This document shows, piece after piece, positions 57,614 through 64,000 of a stretch of DNA of 64,000 nt (the first letter of the stretch is position 1; every line of letters begins with the position of its first letter). Under the pieces are notes generated by a model that saw nothing but the letters and a program-made list of their open reading frames with translations, was not told where the DNA came from and did no database searches. Origin of the DNA: Cryptomeria japonica (Eukaryota; Streptophyta; Pinopsida; Cupressales; Cupressaceae); assembly GCF_030272615.1 (NCBI RefSeq), contig NC_081412.1, positions 686,520,583-686,584,582 on the forward strand. Reading direction: 5' to 3'. Both the position numbers and the translations under genes were made by a program.

Positions 57614-57631
57614 CCCCACGGTGGGTGCAAA
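57614..57631 (-). other. Element D primer-binding site
   Basis: On the minus strand TGCACCCACCGTGGGGC, a few bases after the LTR end CACACACA. It differs from the first Tat element's site in the first few bases only. Confidence 0.8.
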
Positions 57632-57634
57632 AAA

Positions 57635-59180
57635 TGTGTGTGTGAAAAGTGGACCTGTATTTGTATCTGAATACACAATACTTCAATTAAGTCATTAGTT
57701 GCATGGTTAGTAAATCAATAATCAATGAATAATGAAACCATTAGAAAGCGACCTATTTCCTTCTAGTAGATGTGAGTTTAGTTTTTCTCTCAGATTTCCT
57801 TATGCAACACCAATGACTAGACGACACCTAAATGAAGGATTTAATCTATATGAGCACGAAATTGAGCTAAATGGATGCAAGATATGCAAGAATAATAAAT
57901 ATTACGCTAACATGATTAAGCTATAAATGAATATTAAGCTAGATGATTTAACAAATATGCAATAACTAATATGAAATATTCTCAATGCACAAAAATCTCA
58001 ATAGACCTAGAGTAAAAACAAGACTAGAGCAAAAACAACATAATAACAATAATCTCCAAGTTTTTTTTTTATGAGAGATGAGACCCTGAATTTATAAAAA
58101 ATCTAGAGAGAGACCAATGATCAAGATCAATCGATTAAAAAAACTGAGAATGTTTTGAAGAAATTCATGGAGCATAGTCTGGTTGTGTTGAAGGTGTCCT
58201 CTCAAAACATGAATGTGTTCGTTGCTTGCCTAAAGAAGAACAAGCAGAATATAGAAATGATGATTATTGATGATGAGTCGGTTTCTAGTTCTGTTCTACA
58301 CTCTTCCAGAAACATAACCAGGCAAAATGCAAGTGATCTGGAGCTGAAGACCAAAGATAATCAACAGATGCAAGAAAATAAAGAACTGAAAGAGGCAGCT
58401 AATGCGATGATGATGTTGGTCAAGGATGTGGAAGAGACTATAAAGATTTTCATCTGAAATGTAATTTGGTTTTAGGTTGCCAGTCTCTTGCTGGCCTTTA
58501 GCTGTTATTTTCTTTGTCTATTGTTCTTTTTGCTGTTCTTTTGTAGCCTTTCTCTCTTTGTTCTATTTTATCTAGTTTCTCTATTGCTTATCTCTTTGTT
58601 ATGTAAGCGGGTTTCGGGTCCCTTAAAATCTGATTTTCCTTAATAAAAAATGATCAAGATCAATCAATGATGAACGACAAAGATTCTTTAAGAGGAAGCA
58701 CAATCCAGGTGAATTGATGTGATTGGCTTCTTTTCTCAACTTTAAAGGAAATTGAACTAATTTTAAGATAAAATCAAAAAAACTGATTTATTTCATATTT
58801 TATTCAATTTTGATGTTTAATTGATTTAATTGCTTTTTCTAAGATTTTTTAATTTAATTCCTTTTTTATTTCTTTTCTCAATTTTAATTCTTTTTTTCAA
58901 ATTAATTCTTTTTTAATGATTTAATGGTAAATTGATTTATTAATTAAATATGCTAGGATATTTAATTAAATAAATAGGATAATTGATTATAATGATCTAC
59001 TTGGAATGATTAATTAATTAAATGATTATTTAATTAATATAGAATGATTTATTTGCCATGTGACATTGATGACTGAGAATTAATTAATTAGGTGTTCATG
59101 ATTGATTTAATTTGCCTTTGGTTAGGACCTTGGTGATGTAGTCGAGATTAAAGGGCCCATGATTTAGGTGACCATTTTTA
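57635..59180 (-). repeat. Element D 5' LTR, interrupted by a retroposon and cut at its outer end
   Basis: Aligns with 49815-50780 except for an extra 518 bases (58133-58650) plus duplication. Similarity ends at 59180, where a copia-type LTR begins. Confidence 0.85.
58133..58650 (+). mobile_element. 5'-truncated retroposon related to the 21.7-23.2 kb unit
   Basis: Absent from the matching LTR at 50.27 kb. Flanked by TGATCAAGATCAATC at 58118-58132 and 58651-58665. Ends in TTAATAAAAAA. It has a 100-codon frame (58155-58457, helical, ending LVKDVEETIKIFI). After the stop comes a T-rich 3' region leading to GGGTTTCGGGTCCC, as in the minus-strand unit whose frame ends LVKALDKI and whose 3' region has GGGTTTCGGGGCCCC. 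Same family, same kind of insertion, no reverse transcriptase. Confidence 0.82.
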
Positions 59181-59379
59181 TGGTATTACAATCATGTCAT
59201 GAGATGTGATTGTCTCATTCACTCACCTTGGCTATATAACCAAGGTGGTCTCCTATGTACATTAGTCTAGTCTAGTCTAGCTTATTGAATCATTAATGAG
59301 AATACAATTTGTTCTTGTCTCTATTGTCCTCTCTTATTATTGTGATTTTAGATGGCTATCTCCATAGCCAATTATTACA
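59181..59379 (+). repeat. Short LTR of a copia-type element (about 199 bp)
   Basis: Starts TGGTATTACAATC, ends CAATTATTACA, and is followed directly by TGGTATCGGATCC, close to a Met-type primer site. It contains 'ggctatataacc' as a TATA box. No partner LTR occurs downstream in the window, so the element is incomplete or runs past the end. Confidence 0.65.
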
Positions 59380-59392
59380 TGGTATCGGATCC
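59380..59392 (+). other. Primer-binding site after the short LTR
   Basis: TGGTATCGGATCC abuts the LTR end. Seven bases match the Met-type site TGGTATCAGAGC before it diverges. Confidence 0.6.
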
Positions 59393-60500
59393 TATAGAGT
59401 GCCTTTGATAGTCATTTTTGGAGAGATCTTGGTGGATGCAAAGGTTGGCATCTTGGGAGATTTGTGGTGCAATGTAGTTCTAGAGCCTCCTAGGACAAAT
59501 CTGACTCTACCATTGCATCCAAGAGGTTGTTTCCATGAATTTTGACTATAAATTTTCCTATTTTCGGGTAAAATTGTTTTTGTTGCAATTTTTTTTAGCT
59601 GAAGGGCAATTAGGCCCCCTCCCAACAACAACTAGCAAAAATTACTTTTTGGATTGATATTTTATTTTTGCAATTTTTTTTCAGATCTTGACTATTATCA
59701 TTCTTTCTGGCAAATTATTGTTCTTTCCCGTACAGTTTTGTAGGTCCTTTTTTTTTTGCCTTGGCCACTTTTTCTACATCAGATCTGGCTATTTTCATTA
59801 GTTGATAATTCATTTGGTCATCTTTTATTGCATAGAGGATACGACATATTTCTTCTGGCATCTTCTATTCATCATTGACCAGTAGCTATCTTGTTGGAAT
59901 CAACCTTACTTGGTTTGGTAGCCGTATTTACCGCTTCAAATTTCTTCATTGCCTTGTTGCAGGCATTCCTTTACATCTTGTGTGGTAGTGTTTTCTCAAC
60001 CCTTAGCATAAGTTTTGTTTTCTCAACTTTGGTGATTGGGGCTTTATTAGATTAGTTTAGCATTTATCACCCACAAGAATGAATTTCCTTGGATCGGGTG
60101 GAATTTCAATGATTCCATCAATAATTTTTCTCATTCTTCTCCCATATTTTTGGATTTACTACTTGCTTGATCAACCCACACATATTACCAGAATCTTTGT
60201 TTAGTGGATTTACTACTTGCTTGATCAACATTGGTCTAGATCATAGGCCCTTTGAGCTTTGCCCTATTTTGTCGGTGCATTTTGGTAGACTATTTGAGAT
60301 GTGATTGGGTTCTATTTCATTGAGTTGGTCTACAATATACCGATTGACTTCTATATTATTGACACCCTTTGTTTGAAGGGTGTGACTCCTTTCTTTTTTA
60401 TTTTTCATACTTGGACCAATGGGCCATTTTGTTTGGTCAACATGCTACATATTGTTTGTACCACGATGATTTTCATATTTGCCATTCCTTAGGCTTGTAC
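59393..60500. other. No recognisable gene
   Basis: Presumably the leader of the short-LTR element. A duplicated 'gatttactacttgcttgatc' occurs at about 60152 and 60209. I found no copia protein motif in either strand. Confidence 0.4.
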
Positions 60501-62766
60501 GATTAGCTCATGATTCTAAAATGACATTGAATATCTCATTCAACACTTTTCATTCTTTGATCAATAGCTCCTTCATAGTTTGATAGGTTGCATTCATTAT
60601 CTGCAGGCCCCTCATCATTTATTTCCTAGCCTGTGGATATAATGAGAGCATCAATGATAATTATCGCTTGGTAGAGGGATCAATGTTGTTGGATTGTTCT
60701 TTCTCTTAGCACAAGCTTCAAAAGGAGGGATCGATTTGTATCAGACCAACATCAACTGATTCTCATTGTTGGATCCTTCAGCTCATAAGCAGTGTTGTAT
60801 TTTCCCCATACACCTTTATTGCTAGTTCTCTTAAATTATTGGGTCTGCATTTCCATTGCAATTGGAACCATGCCTTTTCCATAGTAGTCGAAACAATATT
60901 TGTTACTTGAGGAGTAGATCTTTTTGTATTGTCATGTTGAGGAGCTTTAGGAGTTCTTGGGAATCTCTCCTCACCATGCTCTTCTTCTTGTTCCTCATCT
61001 AGTAGTTCTTCTTAAAATTGTTCCTCGTCAATAGGTTCTAATTCCCCTTCTTCTGATTCTTTCTCTTGTTGATTAATTTGAGTAGAAGACTCACTTTGAT
61101 CTTTTCTAGTACTCTTTGCCATAGTAAATTTATATTTTGGAGCCTGCTATGAAGCTATAGGATCTTTCCTATTTTTAGTTCTAAGCTCCAATTTCTTGCC
61201 TATAGGTCCATCTATATCATCCTTTGACCCAACATTGAATGGTTTCAATTGAATCCCTTTCTATGACAACCAAACATTGGTATTTGTGAGGATGCTCTAG
61301 AATCTGGATCTTATGGAAGTCACTTCCTTGTGGGACCATTGAATGAGTGGCAATGGTGTCTCTATAATTGTTTATCCACAAACACTGCATCCAAATATTT
61401 GCATTATGCTCCACTCATTCAAGGATATCTGCAGGATTAAGATTTTTAAGATAGAAGTAAGGTCTTCTAATATCTTCTTTAGTTATACAATCTATCCAGA
61501 TATCCTCTATGTGATGCACATGAGTGTATCTCTTTTCCAACTTATTCTTCATTCCTCTATAATCAAAATCTTTTCTAGCTTTGAATAATTTCATTATGAC
61601 TCTTCTCATCTTTTTATCCATTGCCTTGGCTTTGTAGGTAGAAGAAATATAATACTTCCCAATGGTCAAGTTGAATTGGAAACCAAGTTTATGGGAGCTT
61701 GATTGTCGTTCATGAACCACAACCATCTGTTGAGCTAATTCCATGAGAATGATTTTATCAGAAGGATATCTTGGAAGCACAAAGGGTTGATCATCAAAAC
61801 ATCCTACCCTAAGGTAGGTGAAAGTAGGAAACTTTAGGAACACACATCCATACTAGTTGACCACATTCTAGGCTTCATCAGATACTATCTTCTTTTGAAG
61901 GTCTTTGTCAAGAATACATATGTAATGATAGAAAAAAGCATCACTGACTCTCCTAAAATGGTGCAAGTTGTTCTTTAGAACTAGTTGAGAGTAGTATTCA
62001 TGGACTACAACCTATCTTCTATCTCCCTTTGTGGAAAAACTTGGAAAATACCTCATTGATTCTGTAACATACACCAAATAGGAAGTCATACAAAAATTCA
62101 GAGTGGTAGGTACCTTAGTGAGAAGATTACATAGTGCATCACTAATTTGTTTGCCCCGGTATATCTTTCCTTTGTTTTGCCTGATGACATGATTGTATTG
62201 ATACATCCATTCATTGTATGTATCAAATATAGGAAGACCCTTTACTCTGTTGAGAAGAGTAATTAAATCATTTACTTCCTCAATGAAGTAAATGCAATTA
62301 AGCCATCTAGCAATGGTGGGCCTTGGAGTCTTCAACCAATTATCATTCATATTTCTTTGATACTTGTCTGAGTAATTCTGATAATAGGCTTGAGTTGTCT
62401 GCATGACTATGTTAGTATATTTATCAATATTCAGACATTTGAAGATAGTGTCAAAGAAATCTTCATCCAACCTAATGATGTTTTTACCAGATCTACACCT
62501 TTGACACTTCTTCTCTCAGGGTCAAAATGGCTGGTCATTGTAAACACAAACTCTTGATTTTGTGCAGACATAGGAAAAGATGAAAACAAATGAATTTCAT
62601 GGTCAATGGTGGAATCCATCTTATAGTATTGAGGTGGCTCTTTGACCCTTTTGAGAAACTCTTACAAGTCCATGTGACCTATTTCAATATCTCTGATGTT
62701 GTCAATGTTAGATGATACTAAAGAAGGTGGAAAAATAGGACGTAGATCTTGCTTTTTGTACTTCAT
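60500..62766 (-). pseudogene. Long decayed protein gene of unknown family
   Basis: Reading starts at ATG 62766 (MKYKKQDLRPIFPP) and can be followed for roughly 650 codons: LVSSNIDNIRDIEIGHMDL, EIHLFSSFPMSAQNQEFVFT, a frame change near 62485, LDEDFFDTIFKCLNIDKY, TPRPTIARWLNCIYFIEEVN, LPIFDTYNEWMYQYNHVIRQ, KIYRGKQISDALCNLLTKVP and FTYLRVGCFDDQPFVLPRYP. After a frame change near 61216 comes a Glu-rich tail (EKESEEGELEPIDEEQF). Stops at about 62009, 61865, 61856 and 61415 are TAG, TAG, TAG and TGA, each one C-to-T step from Gln or Arg. No intron signs, so it may be a retroposed or transposon-borne gene. I do not recognise the family; the layout (globular part, then acidic tail) recalls the protein in the 21.7-kb retroposed unit, without clear sequence match. 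Confidence 0.6.
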
Positions 62767-62806
62767 GGTGCAATATTGGGTAGAATTACAAGGGGAAAAG
62801 AAACAT

Positions 62807-63960
62807 GGTGTAGTTCGGGGTTGTAAACCTGAACTACACCTTGCATTTCTTGGTGTGGTTGTGTGGTTTAGGGTTATGACCTCTAACTACACATTGGTTT
62901 AACTTGGTTTGGAGAATTGGTGTAGTTTGGAGCTAAAACTCCAAACTACACATTGGAAGAGTTTATGATTCAATGTGGTTTGAATTTTTAACTCTGAACT
63001 ACACTTATACTTGGTGTTAGCAATATCTCAATGTAGTGGTATACTTTGGAGTGGTGACTCAGAATGACACCATTAACAATACCATTTGGTGGTGCTTCAA
63101 TTTGGAGGTGTCGTTCAGAGTCATGGCTCCAAACTACACTAATAAGAAGTTCAATGGTAGCATGGTGTTCGATGTAATTTGGAACCACAACCTCAAATTA
63201 CACCAAAGGAATGAACCTCGGTGTAATTCAAGGTTGTGATCCCAAATTACACCAATTAATATATGGCCATACATAGCTTCAAAAACAAAGACATGAACAC
63301 GAACATGTTGTTTAGTATTAACAAGTTCAAACTACATGTTGATTACGATGTAGTTTGGGCTTGTGAACATCAAACTACATGCAATATGGGTAGTATGAAA
63401 AATAAATGTTGTTTGAGTTTGTAAGCTCAAACAACACCTAAGCCGACATCAAAAATTAAAACAAGGTGATGTTGTTTGCTCTTACAAACCTGAACAACAT
63501 CATGGGCAACATGTAATCGATTTAAGAAAAATGCTTAATGCAAAAACCCTAAACTGAAACAAGAGCATGATTTATATTTTCAAAAACATAAAAGACAACA
63601 AAAAAAAGTGATAAAAGACTCACCCGATAAATGTGATGCAAAGAAAAATCATTTGCGAAAAAGTCCAATCTTTCTCTGAACTGTATGGGGAGAGCAGAGC
63701 ACAAATTGTTGAAACAACACAACTTCAAATGAAAGAAATTGAAAGAAAAAAGAGATAAAATGAAGGAAAATAGAAACCGATTGTAATACAAACACTTGAT
63801 ATTAAATGTGATTTGTGCCACATTAATATGCATTTCAGGATTATAAACCCGAAATGCACCTAAGATGTGTATTTCAGGTTTATAACATCAAAATGTACCT
63901 TAGACATAATAAGAAGTGGAAATTTAGAGTTAAACACTGAAGATGCACTTAAAAATAAAA
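62807..63960. repeat. Array of about 14 short imperfect palindromes, arms covarying
   Basis: Inverted repeats of about 30-35 bases occur every 45-85 bases at 62807-62840, 62861-62892, 62920-62951, 62974-63004, about 63039-63072, 63108-63140, 63171-63204, 63219-63253, 63304-63338, 63347-63381, 63407-63436, 63468-63501, then 63829-63858, 63867-63899 and a weak one near 63917-63949. Perfect examples: GTGTAGTTTGGAG with CTCCAAACTACAC, and TGTTGTTTGAG with CTCAAACAACA. Arms drift along the array (TGTAGTTTGG, TGTAATTTGG, TGTTGTTTGA, TGCATTTCAGG) while the partner arm follows. Loops usually contain TGTAAA or TTATAA. It lies just 5' of the decayed gene's ATG. Confidence 0.85.
63505..63826. other. A-rich gap in the palindrome array
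   Basis: No palindrome and no supported gene between the unit ending at 63501 and that starting at 63829. Short minus-strand frames here are hydrophobic, low-complexity and without motif. Confidence 0.4.
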
Positions 63961-64000
63961 ACTAAGTGTTATAAAGAGAACTTTGTCAATTTTTGAATTT

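Larger units (their letters stand above)
49815..59180 (-). mobile_element. Element D: Tat-like Ty3/gypsy element lacking RT, RNase H and integrase
   Basis: Minus strand. The 3' LTR is 49815 to about 50815 and the 5' LTR 57635-59180 (with a 518-bp insertion). A primer site of the same kind as the 8.5-kb Tat element lies at 57614-57631. Gag, protease, G-patch and linker are present, and the coding region ends at the RT N-terminus (INFAWTYADISGLDHLIM) immediately before the 3' LTR. The LTR sequence is unlike that of the first Tat element, so this is another family. The 5' LTR is cut at 59180 by a copia-type LTR. Confidence 0.85.

Noticed and set aside
62807-63960. CRISPR-like or tRNA-like reading of the spaced palindromes
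   Set aside because: The sequence is plant nuclear DNA, units are not identical repeats with unique spacers, and there is no tRNA fold or box A/B.

Overview
The window is plant nuclear DNA: a spliced seed-maturation-type gene with plant promoter motifs, plant LTR-retrotransposon lineages (chromovirus and Tat/Ogre-like Ty3/gypsy, several Ty1/copia) nested in each other, a MITE, and AT-rich decayed intergenic DNA. The nesting depth and age suggest a large, repeat-rich genome. A gymnosperm is plausible, but that is inference.

1-7.9 kb: one apparently intact host gene on the minus strand, a three-exon LEA/seed-maturation-protein (SMP)-type gene (397-4004). Its 2.7-kb first intron holds a degenerate minisatellite and a 461-bp MITE. 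RY and ACGT boxes lie just upstream of its ATG. Then follows old repetitive DNA and a pyrimidine-rich tract.

7.9-44.3 kb: one nested insertion complex whose borders I could close by target-site duplications (TSDs). Copia A (minus, 7926-44321, TSD CCCCT) landed in the pyrimidine tract. A Tat/Ogre-like Ty3 element (plus, 8467-38654, TSD AGGTC) landed in copia A's 3' LTR. A chromodomain Ty3 element (plus, 10897-18729, TSD GAAAC) landed in the Tat leader, and copia B (minus, about 20.6-27.97 kb) in the Tat gag. A 1.5-kb retroposed unit (21699-23223, 17-bp TSD) landed in copia B's reverse transcriptase. The complex also holds an anomaly: a second copy of the left flank (7315-8466) sits just inside the Tat 3' LTR.

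44.3-49.65 kb: the pyrimidine tract resumes, then a second copy of a repeat seen at 5.5-6.5 kb, an unrecognised ~200-codon reading frame (45358-45998), gene-poor DNA, and a solo copia-type LTR (48289-49649).

49.8-59.2 kb: a second, different Tat-like element (element D, minus). It keeps LTRs, primer-binding site, gag, protease and G-patch but stops in the N-terminus of reverse transcriptase. Its 5' LTR carries a 5'-truncated retroposon of the same kind as the one in copia B.

59.2-64 kb: a short copia-type LTR with primer-binding site, a long decayed minus-strand reading frame (about 60.5-62.77 kb) whose clear in-frame stops all fit C-to-T decay, and, just 5' of it, an array of about 14 imperfect palindromes whose two arms change together.

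Apart from the LEA-type gene I see no intact host gene. All transposon reading frames carry stops, frameshifts or lost catalytic residues.
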